A DNA stretch of 43,344 nt from Phycisphaerales bacterium (GCA_022843045.1 JALHOJ010000029.1:1-43344); one strand, 5' to 3'. Positions 18,088-27,327 are shown, counted from the first letter of the stretch. Numbers and translations: made by a program. The notes: generated by a model not told the origin, from the sequence alone.

Positions 18088-19212
18088 TCACCCCGCCGCC
18101 TTCGCCGCAGCAATCAGCCCCAGCAGCGTGTCCCGGCTCTGGATGATGGCCTGGGTCACGTCGTCCTTGCCGCGGTAGTCGATTGAGAGGGGCCCGTCGT
18201 AGCCCACCGACGAGATCGCGTTGATCATCACGGAGAGGTCGTAGGGCTCGTGGCGATACACGATCACCTGGGGGCCCTCTTCCTCTGCGATGGCTTCGTC
18301 GATCAGGGCCTCGAGTTCGTCCAGTTCGGCGTCTTCGAGTTCGGCGTCTTCTTCCGGCTCAGGCGCTGGCGGCGGCGTGGGCGCGGCGGCCTTCTTGCCC
18401 TTGCCCTTCTTGCCCTTGCCGTCTTCATCAGATTCGGCGCCGGGCGCGGGGCTCGCGGCCTTGGCCCCCTTCTTGCCCTTGCCCTTTGCGGGGGCGGGGG
18501 CGAGTTCCTCGTCGTCGAGATCGTCAATAAGCGGGGCCTTGGAAGGGGGAGTGAGGACCACGGGCGGCAAGGCTGCGTCGATGAGACGGACTGTCGTCGC
18601 GCACACCGCCGTCGCGTAGGGCGTAAGGCGGTGCAGGTACGCCGCAGGATCCTTGCTGGCTGCGGCGGTTTCGAAGTCGGGGTATGTGCCGATACGGAAG
18701 CCCCCGACCTTCTTGAGCAGTTCCGTCACGCGCTCGGGGCGCTCGGTGAGGCCCGTGTGGGGCGAGATCAGCAGGTTGATATCGAGCTTCTCGGCCCGCT
18801 CCACCACAGGCTTGAGAGCCGCGGCGGCCCGCGCGAGGGTCGTGTCGTCGTCGCTGGCCTTGACCTTGATGCTCGCGGCGGAGCAACCGAGGATCTGCGC
18901 GGCTTGCACGACGCGGATGGCGCGTTCGGTCGCCGCGCCCACGTTGGCTTCGTTGGTGGAGCCGAAGTCCTGCGGGTCCATCTCAACCAGGAGCAGGCAT
19001 GCACAGCCGCTGCGGTCGGCCCGCTCGCGGATGGCCTCGAGGCGAGCGCGATCTGCGCCAGCGAGCAAGTCGGTGGAGAAGTTGACACCCGAGAGGCCGA
19101 GGGTCTCGCGGGTGTACTTGGGCAGGTCGAGAAGGTCCAGTTGCGGCTTCTTGCCCTTGCCGGGCGGCAGGAGCATCGAACGCAAGCATCGTGCCGAGAG
19201 GGTGAGAATCAT
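18088..19212 (-). CDS. Xylose-isomerase-like TIM-barrel protein with charged insert
   Basis: A 374-residue protein related to the sugar phosphate isomerase/epimerase (AP endonuclease 2-like TIM-barrel) superfamily. Features seen are ETLGLSGVNFST, ISPHTGLTERPERV, FRIGTYPDF and the last strand with YDGPLSIDYRGKDD. Between the penultimate strands, about residues 230-305 are replaced by a low-complexity stretch of Lys-Gly, Ala-Pro and Glu-Asp runs. The start at ATG 19212 follows a CT-rich stretch with no Shine-Dalgarno. No metal-ligand set can be assigned with confidence, so catalytic function is inferred from fold only. It is upstream of cmk in the same direction. Confidence 0.72.
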   Translation of the reverse strand: MILTLSARCLRSMLLPPGKGKKPQLDLLDLPKYTRETLGLSGVNFSTDLLAGADRARLEAIRERADRSGCACLLLVEMDPQDFGSTNEANVGAATERAIRVVQAAQILGCSAASIKVKASDDDTTLARAAAALKPVVERAEKLDINLLISPHTGLTERPERVTELLKKVGGFRIGTYPDFETAAASKDPAAYLHRLTPYATAVCATTVRLIDAALPPVVLTPPSKAPLIDDLDDEELAPAPAKGKGKKGAKAASPAPGAESDEDGKGKKGKGKKAAAPTPPPAPEPEEDAELEDAELDELEALIDEAIAEEEGPQVIVYRHEPYDLSVMINAISSVGYDGPLSIDYRGKDDVTQAIIQSRDTLLGLIAAAKAAG

Positions 19213-19372
19213 GGGGGAGAAGGAGTGTACCGCGGGTGGCGCGTGGACGTGGGCGGTTGCGGGCAACGAAAACGCGAGTGTTCACACGATCGTGGCGGTG
19301 CGCTTCTCGGACAGTGCCGGCACACGTCGCGGAACTTCGCCTACCGTCGCATCCACACACGAGGAAGCAATT

Positions 19373-19747
19373 ATGGCGACTCCCAACGACCGTGTTTACT
19401 CCGCTTCGCACGAATGGCACAAGAGCGAGGGCGAAACCCTCACGCTGGGCCTGACGCAGTTCGCCGTCGATCAATTGACGGACGTGACGTACGTCGAAAT
19501 GAAAAAGCCCGGCACCAAGTTCAAGGCGGGAGAGATCGTGGGCGAGGTGGAGAGCGTCAAGACCACCAGCGACATCTACTGCATGGTCGACGGCGAGATT
19601 CTGGAAGTGAACGCGGGCGTCGTCAAGGACCCCAGCCTGCTCAACACCGACCCGTATGGCAAGGGGTGGCTGATCAAGGTGAAGGTGACGGGGAAGGGCA
19701 AGCTGGGCGAATGCTTGGACGCGGCGGCGTACGAGAAGAGCCATTGA
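19373..19747 (+). CDS. gcvH: Glycine cleavage system H protein
   Basis: The lipoylated carrier of the glycine cleavage complex shuttles the aminomethyl group between P and T proteins in the cytoplasm. The 124-residue protein has the family motif ESVKTTSD with the lipoyl-lysine at Lys63, plus the typical ending GWLIKVKV. The ATG at 19373 has GAGGA (19361-19365) seven bases upstream. The frame is open far upstream, but only this start gives a normal H protein. gcvT and gcvP are not in the window. The gene is divergent from the isomerase-like gene, so promoters for both should lie in 19213-19360. Confidence 0.96.
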   Translation: MATPNDRVYSASHEWHKSEGETLTLGLTQFAVDQLTDVTYVEMKKPGTKFKAGEIVGEVESVKTTSDIYCMVDGEILEVNAGVVKDPSLLNTDPYGKGWLIKVKVTGKGKLGECLDAAAYEKSH

Positions 19748-19772
19748 GGAAGGCACGGAGGGGGAAGAGAAA

Positions 19773-19804
19773 AGTGACGAAGTGACGAAGTGACGGAGTG
19801 ACGG
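19773..19804 (+). repeat. Four-unit 8-bp tandem repeat
   Basis: Two copies of AGTGACGA followed by two of AGTGACGG run without interruption, with a further partial unit. It lies between gcvH and the ABC ATPase gene. It resembles the short tandemly repeated sequences found between genes in cyanobacteria and planctomycetes. Confidence 0.85.
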
Positions 19805-19935
19805 AGTGGGGTTGGCTCCGTCGCATCTGCGGGAAGGAAGGGTGCGAAGCGGAGGAGGTCGCTGGATCAGCACTCATCGTCGAGGCCGCGTGTGATTCCG
19901 CTTGCCATCTGATTTTCGCTTTGCGTTTTTCCGCT

Positions 19936-20694
19936 TTGCTCCTCTCCTGCTCCAACCTGCACAAGTCCTACCCGCTCGCCGACGGCAGCGTGCCTGCACT
20001 CCGCGGCGTGGACCTTCGCATCGACCAGCCGGGCTTCTACGCCATCATGGGCGCGAGCGGCAGCGGCAAGAGCACGCTGCTCCATCTGCTCGCAACGCTG
20101 GACCGGCCTGATCAAGGCACCATCACGCTCCAAAGCAAGTCTGGGGAACTGTCGCTGCACAGCCTGAGCGAGCGTGAGGCGACGATCTTTCGGCGCAAGC
20201 AGATCGGCATCGTGTTTCAGCAGTTCAACCTGATTCCCACGCTCACGGCGCAGGAAAACATCGAGTTGCCCGGTTTGCTTGATGGGGATGAGCCTGGCAA
20301 ACTGCGGGCGCGGAGTGCTGAGTTGCTGGAGCGACTGGGCATCAGCCAGCGGGCGACGCATCGGCCCGACGCGCTCTCCGGGGGCGAACAGCAGCGCGTC
20401 GCGATCGCGCGGGCGCTGCTCTACTCGCCGCCGCTGCTGCTCGCGGATGAGCCGACGGGCAATCTTGACTCCGCGAGCAGCGCGAAACTGTGGGGCTTGC
20501 TCGCCGAGATCGCGCGTGAGCAGAATCTGCTCGTGCTGATGGTCACGCACGAGCCCGCCGCGGCGGCGTACTGCCGGAAGGTGTTCGTGCTGCAGGACGG
20601 CCGGATGAAGGCGTCGATCGACGTGGAACTGGAGGGCCTTGATGCGGGCGGCGTGGCGACTCGCTACCAGCAGCTTGTGGCAGCGGCGGACTAG
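19936..20694 (+). CDS. ABC transporter ATP-binding protein (LolD/MacB type)
   Basis: ATPase subunit of an FtsX-family ABC system. Walker A is GASGSGKST (39-47), the Q-loop is FQQFN, the signature LSGGEQQ starts at 147, Walker B is LLLADE (167-172), and the switch histidine is in VTHE. Similarity in the Walker and Q-loop areas is closest to the LolD/MacB/FtsE group, which drive mechanical transport of lipoproteins or envelope substrates rather than import. No ATG fits the fold start; I chose TTG 19936, with frame-open alternatives at 19921 and GTG 19798 inside the tandem repeat. The end overlaps the permease gene by 53 bases, so both are translated as a pair. Confidence 0.88.
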   Translation: MLLSCSNLHKSYPLADGSVPALRGVDLRIDQPGFYAIMGASGSGKSTLLHLLATLDRPDQGTITLQSKSGELSLHSLSEREATIFRRKQIGIVFQQFNLIPTLTAQENIELPGLLDGDEPGKLRARSAELLERLGISQRATHRPDALSGGEQQRVAIARALLYSPPLLLADEPTGNLDSASSAKLWGLLAEIAREQNLLVLMVTHEPAAAAYCRKVFVLQDGRMKASIDVELEGLDAGGVATRYQQLVAAAD

Positions 20695-23410
20695 ATCGCT
20701 GCTGCTCGTGCTCGTCATCGCCCTCTCCGCGCTGCTCGTGAGCGCGGTGAGCGTGGCGATGGGGTCTTTGCGCAGCGCTCTGGAGGGTCGCGTCACGGCG
20801 ATCGTCGGCAACGCCGATGCGCGGATTCAGGCGCGGGGCAGTGGCAAGACGTTTGACGCTTCATTGCTGCGCGAGATCGAGCGGATGGATGGCGTTGCGG
20901 TAGCTTCGCCTCGCCTGGAGACCGCGCTGTCGCTGCGATTTGGCAAGCCGGTGTGGAAGAAGCCTGAGGGTTCGTTCGATGACACGCATCGGCTGACGGT
21001 TGAGGTCTTTCAGATCACGGCGCGAGTGACGGGCATTGATCCCGCGCTGGACGCGAAGGTGCGGAACGTCCGGCTGCTCTCGGGCCGCATGCCGCAAACG
21101 CCCGATGAGATCGTGCTTGATCAGACGCTGGCGACGAGGCTTTCGAAGGAGAACACGAGCGTCGGCCTGGGGCAGATTGGCCTTTCGCTGCTGGCTCGAG
21201 GGTCGGGCGAGATATCGCGGAACAATCCCGGACCCGTGAGCGTGGCGGACCCTGCCGAAGCCGCAAGGCTCAACGCTCAGGGCTCGCCCCGTCCCGACGA
21301 CTGGGTTGAACTCGTGCGGTTCGGCGAAAGGGCCCGCCGACTCACGGTGGTCGGCATCGCAGAGCCGCCGCCGCTGGGTGGCGCGCCGTGGGGATACATG
21401 ACGGTGGCGGGCGTGGAGAAAGCGTCGAAGCAGTCGGGGGTGTTGACGCGGATTGACGTCGTGCTGGAAAAGGGATCACGCGTGACGCCTCAGCAGTTCG
21501 TCGACACCGTGTCGTCGCGCTTGCCCGAGGGCGCGCTGGCGCAGACCAGCGAAAAGATCACCAGCGGCTTTGACAAGGGCGCTCGCGCCAATGAACTGGG
21601 CTTCCTGCTGGGCAACCTCATGGCGTTTCTCGCCGCGGGATTCATCATCATGACGGGGCTCTCCGTCGGCATCGTGGAGCGGCAGCGTGAGCTGGCGATG
21701 CTGCGGTGCATTGGGGCCTCGCGGTGGCAACTTGCGATGTCGCAGCTGATGTCGGGCGGCGTGCTGGGGCTCATCGGCAGCGCTATTGGCGTGCCCTTGG
21801 GCGTGGTCGCCGCCGTTGCGATGCTGACGCACTATCAGGACAAGCTGATGGCTCCGCCGGTGGTGATGTGGGATCGCGTGCTGATCGCGGCGTGCGGGGC
21901 GATCTTTGCGGGCCTGGTGGGGGCGTCTTTGCCGGCGTTCCAGGCATCACGGGTGACGCCGCTCAAGGCCTTGGCGGCACGGGCGACGCCGGCGAAGGCT
22001 CGCACGATCGGCATCGTGAGCGCGTGCGGGCTGGCGGGCGCGTTGATTCATCTGAGTATCTTCACGCTGCTTTCGAATCCCGATCACGTCTTCTACGCAT
22101 ACGTCACGATGGGCCTCCCCGCGCTCATGCTCGGGTACTTCCTGCTGGGCGTGCCGGTGGCGTTGATTGTGGCGAAGGTGAGTGCCCCACTGCTCGAACG
22201 GGCTTTGTCCCTGCCGCCCAAGCTGCTCGAGCGAAGCGTGCGGGCCACGCCGTTTCGGTTCGGGTTTACGAGTGGCGCGATGATGGCCGGCCTCGCGCTC
22301 ATGGTGGCGATCTGGACACAAGGCGGCGCGGCGATGCGAGACTGGATCGATCGGATCCAGTTCCCAGATGGATTCGCGGCGGGACTGGCGATGCCTCCCG
22401 AAGCCGAAGCCGCGCTGCGCGAGTTGCCCTTCATCACGGACACGTGCGCGATCAGTTTGCACCCGGTGGAGACGGAAGCGTTCGGCGTGCGCGGCCTGAC
22501 GCGGGTCAAGACGTTCTTCGTGGCGTTTGATCCCGAGTCGTTCTTCCGCATGAGCACGATCACGTGGATTCAGGGGGATGAGAAGTCGGCGCGGGCGAGG
22601 CTGGAGGCGGGCGGCGCGGTGATCGTGGCGCGGGAGTTCTTCATCGCCCGCAAGATGGGCTTGGGAAGCGAGTTTGTCTGCTGGGACGATGCGGGCAAGG
22701 AGCATCGCTTCGAGGTCGTGGGCGTGGTCAGCAGCCCGGGGCTCGAGGTCGCCAACAACTTCTTCGACGTGTCGGAAGACTTCGCAACCGAGCAGCGCGT
22801 GCACGCGGTCTTTGGCAGTCGGCGCGACCTCAAGGACAAGTTCGGCGCTGATTCGATCGGGCTGATCCAGTTCTCGATGACGGCGAGCGACGACAAGGAC
22901 GACGAAGCCGCCATGCGACAGATTCGCGAGAAGCTGCAGCCCTTCGGCCTGCTCAACGCCGGCAGCGGGCGGCAGATCAAGAACACGATCATGGGCTTCA
23001 TGGACACCACGCTCAAGATCACGAGCGCTATCGGCGTCTTCGCGATGCTGGTGGCGTGCTTTGGCGTTGCCAACCTTGTCATCGCAGGCGTGCACGCGCG
23101 GCGCTACGAATTCGGCGTGCTGCGGGCGCTTGGCGCCCTGCCCAACACGCTCACGCGGCTGATCCTCGCCGAGGCGATCATTATCGCGTTGGCCGCGTGC
23201 ATACTGGGCACGGTCATGGGCCTGCAAGGCGCTTTCGGCGGCATCACGCTCAACGCGCACATCTGGGGCATAGATCTGCGCGTCAAGCCGCCCGTGCTGG
23301 CGATCGCCATCGGCTGGGCGTTCGTGCTGGTGATGTGCGTGGGCGCGGCGGTGCCGACGGCGGTGTCGCTGGGGCGGCAGCGGGCGAGGGAGCTGCTGGC
23401 GGCGCGATAG
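20642..23410 (+). CDS. FtsX-family ABC permease
   Basis: A 922-residue membrane permease with an N-terminal membrane segment, a periplasmic domain, and two FtsX-type blocks. The first is near 315-430 (with VERQRELAMLRCIGAS) and the second near 780-920 (with HARRYEFGVLRALGA). The duplicated layout matches 10-segment permeases such as the large LolCE/YbbP-like proteins. ATG 20642 has GGAGGG (20631-20636) five bases upstream, within the ATPase gene, which indicates coupled translation. The two form a complex that probably handles a lipid, lipoprotein or peptide at the inner membrane; the substrate is unknown. Its end converges on the metalloprotease gene. Confidence 0.9.
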   Translation: MRAAWRLATSSLWQRRTRSLLLVLVIALSALLVSAVSVAMGSLRSALEGRVTAIVGNADARIQARGSGKTFDASLLREIERMDGVAVASPRLETALSLRFGKPVWKKPEGSFDDTHRLTVEVFQITARVTGIDPALDAKVRNVRLLSGRMPQTPDEIVLDQTLATRLSKENTSVGLGQIGLSLLARGSGEISRNNPGPVSVADPAEAARLNAQGSPRPDDWVELVRFGERARRLTVVGIAEPPPLGGAPWGYMTVAGVEKASKQSGVLTRIDVVLEKGSRVTPQQFVDTVSSRLPEGALAQTSEKITSGFDKGARANELGFLLGNLMAFLAAGFIIMTGLSVGIVERQRELAMLRCIGASRWQLAMSQLMSGGVLGLIGSAIGVPLGVVAAVAMLTHYQDKLMAPPVVMWDRVLIAACGAIFAGLVGASLPAFQASRVTPLKALAARATPAKARTIGIVSACGLAGALIHLSIFTLLSNPDHVFYAYVTMGLPALMLGYFLLGVPVALIVAKVSAPLLERALSLPPKLLERSVRATPFRFGFTSGAMMAGLALMVAIWTQGGAAMRDWIDRIQFPDGFAAGLAMPPEAEAALRELPFITDTCAISLHPVETEAFGVRGLTRVKTFFVAFDPESFFRMSTITWIQGDEKSARARLEAGGAVIVAREFFIARKMGLGSEFVCWDDAGKEHRFEVVGVVSSPGLEVANNFFDVSEDFATEQRVHAVFGSRRDLKDKFGADSIGLIQFSMTASDDKDDEAAMRQIREKLQPFGLLNAGSGRQIKNTIMGFMDTTLKITSAIGVFAMLVACFGVANLVIAGVHARRYEFGVLRALGALPNTLTRLILAEAIIIALAACILGTVMGLQGAFGGITLNAHIWGIDLRVKPPVLAIAIGWAFVLVMCVGAAVPTAVSLGRQRARELLAAR

Positions 23411-23443
23411 GTGCCGAAAGATCGCGCGACTTGGTCGATCCAT

Positions 23444-23552
23444 TTCAGCACAGAGACACAGAGACTTGGAGAAGGAAGAGAGAGAGCCTGATTGAGAAGC
23501 ACTCATTCTTCTCCTCTCCTCTTCCTCCTGATCTCTGTGTCTCTGTGCTGAA
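23444..23552. repeat. 21-bp perfect inverted repeat with extended stem
   Basis: The arm 23444-23464 (TTCAGCACAGAGACACAGAG plus A) is perfectly complementary to 23532-23552. The intervening 67 bases are purine-rich on the left and pyrimidine-rich on the right, so the stem continues imperfectly. It lies between the convergent permease and metalloprotease genes and may end transcription from both sides. A solo arm occurs at 17118-17138. Confidence 0.85.
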
Positions 23553-23583
23553 GTCGATTCACCGCAACGCCTCGCGCGCATCG

Positions 23584-23608
23584 AAAAACGGCCCCGATGG
23601 TGGGGCCG
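23584..23608 (-). terminator. Intrinsic terminator after the metalloprotease gene
   Basis: Read on the minus strand: stem CGGCCCC/GGGGCCG (7 bp, 6-base loop) followed directly by TTTTT. It lies about 60 bases past the stop codon of the leftward metalloprotease gene. Confidence 0.85.
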
Positions 23609-23668
23609 CTTGTTGCGAATCAAGGTTGTTGGCGTACGACGCGTTCTGACGGGCGCGTTCCGCAGGGT

Positions 23669-26668
23669 TTACTCGCGGTTCGGCACGGCCTGTTCCGTCG
23701 GGCGGAACCAGAAGCCGCCGAAGCCGCCGCCGCCGATGTCTTGGGTGTTGTAGATGTACTGGGCGTCGAGAGCCTTTTCGATGCGGATGCGGGCCTCGGC
23801 GAGATGGGCGTAGGAGTAGTCGTCGAGGCCGCTCTTGTCCTTGCCATCCTTGCCGATGATCGCTTCGATGCGGTCCTTGAGGCCCCGCAGGCGGGTGGTC
23901 GCGAGGTTGCTGACGGCCTTGCCCGCTTCGCCCGAGATGTTGGCGGGCAGGGTGAGGTCGATCAGCCGCTCGATGTACTCATGCTGGAGGTTGCGGCGCA
24001 AGCTGCTGATGTAGGGCTTGCGGGTGCTCGCGCCGCTGGGGCTCTTCTCAAGTTCCTTCCACACGGCGTCGTGGATCGTGCCCATGAGCTCGGGCAGCGT
24101 GAACGCGTCCTCGCCGCTGGGGATGCGATACTCATTGTCGTAGACGCGCCGCACGGTCGTGGGGTTAAGCAGCATGGTCATGACGCTGGCCTGAATCCCG
24201 CCGATGCGGTCGTGGACGGGCCAGGCGTTCTCCTGCATCGCCTCGCCAAAGCCGCCGCCGTCCAGCCACTTGTCGCTGCTGAGGTACTGCAGCAACTCAG
24301 GCGTGAGACCGAAGGCTTCGTCGTTGAAGCTGTTGTCGATGACCCACTTGAGCGCATCGCGCTGGTCCTTGGCAGACACAACTTCGAGCGGCAGGCGGTT
24401 GCCCGGATCGCCCTTCTTGTCGCGGTTGACATACACGCCGCCGATCCAGTTGGCCATCATCGAGAGCGCACCGGTCTGGAGGCCCAAGGTGATGGTGTAG
24501 CCGCGGCGAGCCTTGCTCCAGGATTCGCCGTCCTTGACGAACTTGTCGACCAGGCGACCGCGGTGGTACGTTGCCAGTTCCATCCGCTGCTTGGCCCAGG
24601 AAAGCGGGTCCTTCGCGAAGTCATACCGGCGGGCGCGAGGGTCGGGCCCGCTGGTGTCTTCGTCGGTGGCGTAATCAAGGCCCGGCTCGCCCACGCGCTT
24701 GAGCACGTCCTTGGTGTCGCCAAACGTGTAGCCATACTCGATGGCCCACATGTCGTAGACGCCGATGCCCGCCATTGCGACGTCGCCCACGAGCTTGCCG
24801 TTCTCGACGGCGAGGTTGGGCCCGATGTAGTCCATCACGCTGGCGGCAAGGGGCTTCTGACCCTTCACGGCGGAGCTGTTGATTTCGGCGAGGGTGTACT
24901 GGGTGCTCGCCTTGAAGTTGTGGCGCAGGCCCAAGGTGTGGCCTACTTCGTGGCTGACCAGGTCGGCCAGCAGCGGCACCACGAACCAATCGGGAATGCC
25001 GTCAATCTCGGGCGCGGCCTTCTTCTTGGGCTTCTTGTCGTCCTTGTCATCCTTCTTCTCGCCGTCCTTGGGCTCGTCGTCCAAGGTCGCAAGGCTGCTT
25101 TCAGCGCCCGCGAGCATCTCGGCGGTCAGTTGGATCACCGCCATGTCAAAGGCCTTGCCCTTGGCCGCCATGCACAAGCCGTTGACCTGGCTGGTCCGGT
25201 TGACGAGGCCGTCGTACTCGCGCGTGCCCATGATGCGGCCCATGTCCGGGCCCAGCAGGTCGCTGGCGTGCGCAGGGTCGCCCATGGCGATGGCGTGCCC
25301 GCCCCAGGCGGTGATGCCCTTGCGAGCGCGGTTCGCGATGATGCTGGGGCGCTGGGCGGGGTCAGCCAGCAGCACGCGCGGGTCCCAGTTGGGACGCGTC
25401 TCAAGCCACGCGAGGGTCTCGGGGCTCATGCCTTCCATCGCGAGTTCGGGCATGATCTCGTTGAACTGGGCCCAGAAGTACCGGATCCAGCCGTCGGTCA
25501 GGACCACGTCTGCGTCGAGGATCTGGCCAGTCAGCGGGTGTACGCGGCTGGGCCCGATGGCGGTGCCGATGTCGTTGGACAGCCAGCGAATGAAGTTGTA
25601 CTTGACGTTCTCCGGGTCCTTGTCCATGTGCTCGCCCGTGAGCTCGTCCTGTTGGTAAACCTCGATGGCGTTGGCGATGCCGATGGCCTCGAACGCCTTG
25701 TTCCACTCCAGCACGCCCTGCCGCACGGCCTGGCGGTAGCGCACGGGCGTGGTGGCGTCGATGTAGAACACGATGGGCTTCTTGGGGGGGCTGAGAGCCA
25801 TGCTGGGGTCGCGCTTCTCGACGTGCCAGCGGTTGATGTAGCGGATCCACTTTTCCTGGTCCTTGAACTTGCCCAAGTCGCGGTAGACGGTCGTGAAGTA
25901 GCCCACGCGGGTGTCGGCCTCGCGCGGCTTGTAGCCGGTGTTGTCGGGGATCAGCGAGATGCTGTAGTGGAATTCCTGCAGGCGCCCGCCGCGAGTGGGC
26001 ATTTCGTAGGCGATTTCGATGTTCTCCTCGAAGGGCTTGGCCTTCTTGAGCACCGCGACGCGGGTGTTGGCGCCGTTGACCGAGCCGCCGAAGAACGTGC
26101 CGGCGCGGTTGACGAACAGGTCCTTCATGTCGATCACGGGCGTGCCGCTGGGGCCCATCGTGATGATCGGCACGTCGATGATGACGCGATCGGTGAACAG
26201 GTTCTTGACGCTGGACTTGCTTTCCTGATCGCCCGTCGAGCGGACCTCGACGTTGGGCTCGATCAGCAGCATGCGGTCGTCGACTCGCTTCCAATACGCG
26301 TACATCTCGCCAAACTGCAGGCCCGCGTATTCCTCGCCGCTCGCGATGGTGAGCGCGATGAAGTGCCGCTGGCCCTCAAACCCGCGGGGCAGTTCCGCCA
26401 GCAGCGAGCCGTCCTTGCTCTTGCGCCAGAGCGTGTAGAAGCTCTTGTCGCCGTTGATCGAGTCGATCTTCTCAAAGCCCTTGGACACCTCGGCCCACGG
26501 CTTGAACTCGGGCTTTTCCTTCTCCTCGGGCTTGGCCGCCGCGTCTTGCGCGATGGCGACGGACGTCCAGACCGCCGTCAGCCCGCCCGCCGCGAGCCAC
26601 AGGGCTCCGCAGCAGACCGGCAGGGCAACCAGGTTCATTCCACGGGCGGTTTTCGACTTCCAGTGCAT
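23669..26668 (-). CDS. DUF5117/DUF4953-type zinc metalloprotease
   Basis: A 999-residue exported zincin. A hydrophobic signal segment (residues 10-40) ends near AIAQD. An N-terminal DUF5117-like region is followed by the catalytic part with HEVGHTLGLRH (His573, Glu574, His577, His583) and a Met-turn-like SVMDY. Just before the active site is a highly charged loop made of GEKKDDKDDKKPKKK-type sequence. A long helical C-terminal region follows. ATG 26668 has AGGAG ten bases upstream, supporting the start. Family members are periplasmic or surface proteases of unknown substrate, common in Bacteroidetes and planctomycetes. It is transcribed alone, with its own terminator at 23584-23608. Confidence 0.9.
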   Translation of the reverse strand: MHWKSKTARGMNLVALPVCCGALWLAAGGLTAVWTSVAIAQDAAAKPEEKEKPEFKPWAEVSKGFEKIDSINGDKSFYTLWRKSKDGSLLAELPRGFEGQRHFIALTIASGEEYAGLQFGEMYAYWKRVDDRMLLIEPNVEVRSTGDQESKSSVKNLFTDRVIIDVPIITMGPSGTPVIDMKDLFVNRAGTFFGGSVNGANTRVAVLKKAKPFEENIEIAYEMPTRGGRLQEFHYSISLIPDNTGYKPREADTRVGYFTTVYRDLGKFKDQEKWIRYINRWHVEKRDPSMALSPPKKPIVFYIDATTPVRYRQAVRQGVLEWNKAFEAIGIANAIEVYQQDELTGEHMDKDPENVKYNFIRWLSNDIGTAIGPSRVHPLTGQILDADVVLTDGWIRYFWAQFNEIMPELAMEGMSPETLAWLETRPNWDPRVLLADPAQRPSIIANRARKGITAWGGHAIAMGDPAHASDLLGPDMGRIMGTREYDGLVNRTSQVNGLCMAAKGKAFDMAVIQLTAEMLAGAESSLATLDDEPKDGEKKDDKDDKKPKKKAAPEIDGIPDWFVVPLLADLVSHEVGHTLGLRHNFKASTQYTLAEINSSAVKGQKPLAASVMDYIGPNLAVENGKLVGDVAMAGIGVYDMWAIEYGYTFGDTKDVLKRVGEPGLDYATDEDTSGPDPRARRYDFAKDPLSWAKQRMELATYHRGRLVDKFVKDGESWSKARRGYTITLGLQTGALSMMANWIGGVYVNRDKKGDPGNRLPLEVVSAKDQRDALKWVIDNSFNDEAFGLTPELLQYLSSDKWLDGGGFGEAMQENAWPVHDRIGGIQASVMTMLLNPTTVRRVYDNEYRIPSGEDAFTLPELMGTIHDAVWKELEKSPSGASTRKPYISSLRRNLQHEYIERLIDLTLPANISGEAGKAVSNLATTRLRGLKDRIEAIIGKDGKDKSGLDDYSYAHLAEARIRIEKALDAQYIYNTQDIGGGGFGGFWFRPTEQAVPNRE

Positions 26669-26894
26669 CACGTCACGTCTCCTTTGGCAACCAACTTGGG
26701 CAGACAGGGCGAACGACAAGCCCTGCGGGCGATCATCCGATCATCGGCGCAGCGCACAAAACGGCACCAACCACCCGGAAACGAAGTCAAGGCTGCGCGA
26801 TCGCGCAGCCTGCATCGAGTCTCCCAAACGGGAGCGGGCGGAAGTGAGGGTTTCTTCGCAAGCCACGGGCCGGGCGTTTCGCTACGCTGCAGCA

Positions 26895-27290
26895 ATGGGC
26901 GCGACTTCCAACTCCCCCACCCCTCGAGCGATCGGCTCGACCCCCGCCGCGAGCTCGGCCGACTGGCCCGCCCGCCTGCGAGACGCCGCCCCCGCAGTCC
27001 GACGGGTGGCGATCCTGGACGCGGCACGCACGGGAACACCCCAGTCCGCCAAGGCTCTGCTTGAGCATCTGGCGACCGAACGCGATCCTAAAGCCCGCCT
27101 GCTGGTCATCCGAGCTCTCGGCTCAGCGGCCTACCCCCCCGCGATGCCCGTGTTGGCAGGCCTGCGGGCCGATCCCAAGACTCCGCCCCAGGAGTCGCAC
27201 GCCGCGCTGCTAGCCCACGACGCGATCGAGTTAGCGACGCGCCCGCCGCCAGCTGTGGTGGAAGACGCGGAGCCGGCAGAGCAGGAGTAG
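26895..27290 (+). CDS. Small HEAT-like repeat protein
   Basis: A 131-residue protein. After a disordered Ser/Pro/Thr-rich N-terminus, residues about 30-115 form two or three helix pairs of HEAT type (AAPAVRRVAILDAAR, DPKARLLVIRALGSAA), ending in an acidic tail. HEAT-like arrays usually bind other proteins; no partner is suggested by context. It is divergent from the metalloprotease gene and converges on the next one with only 37 bases between stops. ATG 26895 is the first start matching the fold. Moderately sure it is a real gene. Confidence 0.6.
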   Translation: MGATSNSPTPRAIGSTPAASSADWPARLRDAAPAVRRVAILDAARTGTPQSAKALLEHLATERDPKARLLVIRALGSAAYPPAMPVLAGLRADPKTPPQESHAALLAHDAIELATRPPPAVVEDAEPAEQE

Positions 27291-27327
27291 ACGGGGTCTC
27301 GTCAGGACGGTCGAACGTCGCGGCGAA

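Noticed and set aside
23597..27064. 1155-codon open frame on the plus strand
   Set aside because: Antisense to the zinc metalloprotease, whose HEVGHTLGLRH motif, signal peptide and ribosome site are clear. Its own translation is repetitive Val/Ala/Gly/Asp sequence without motifs.
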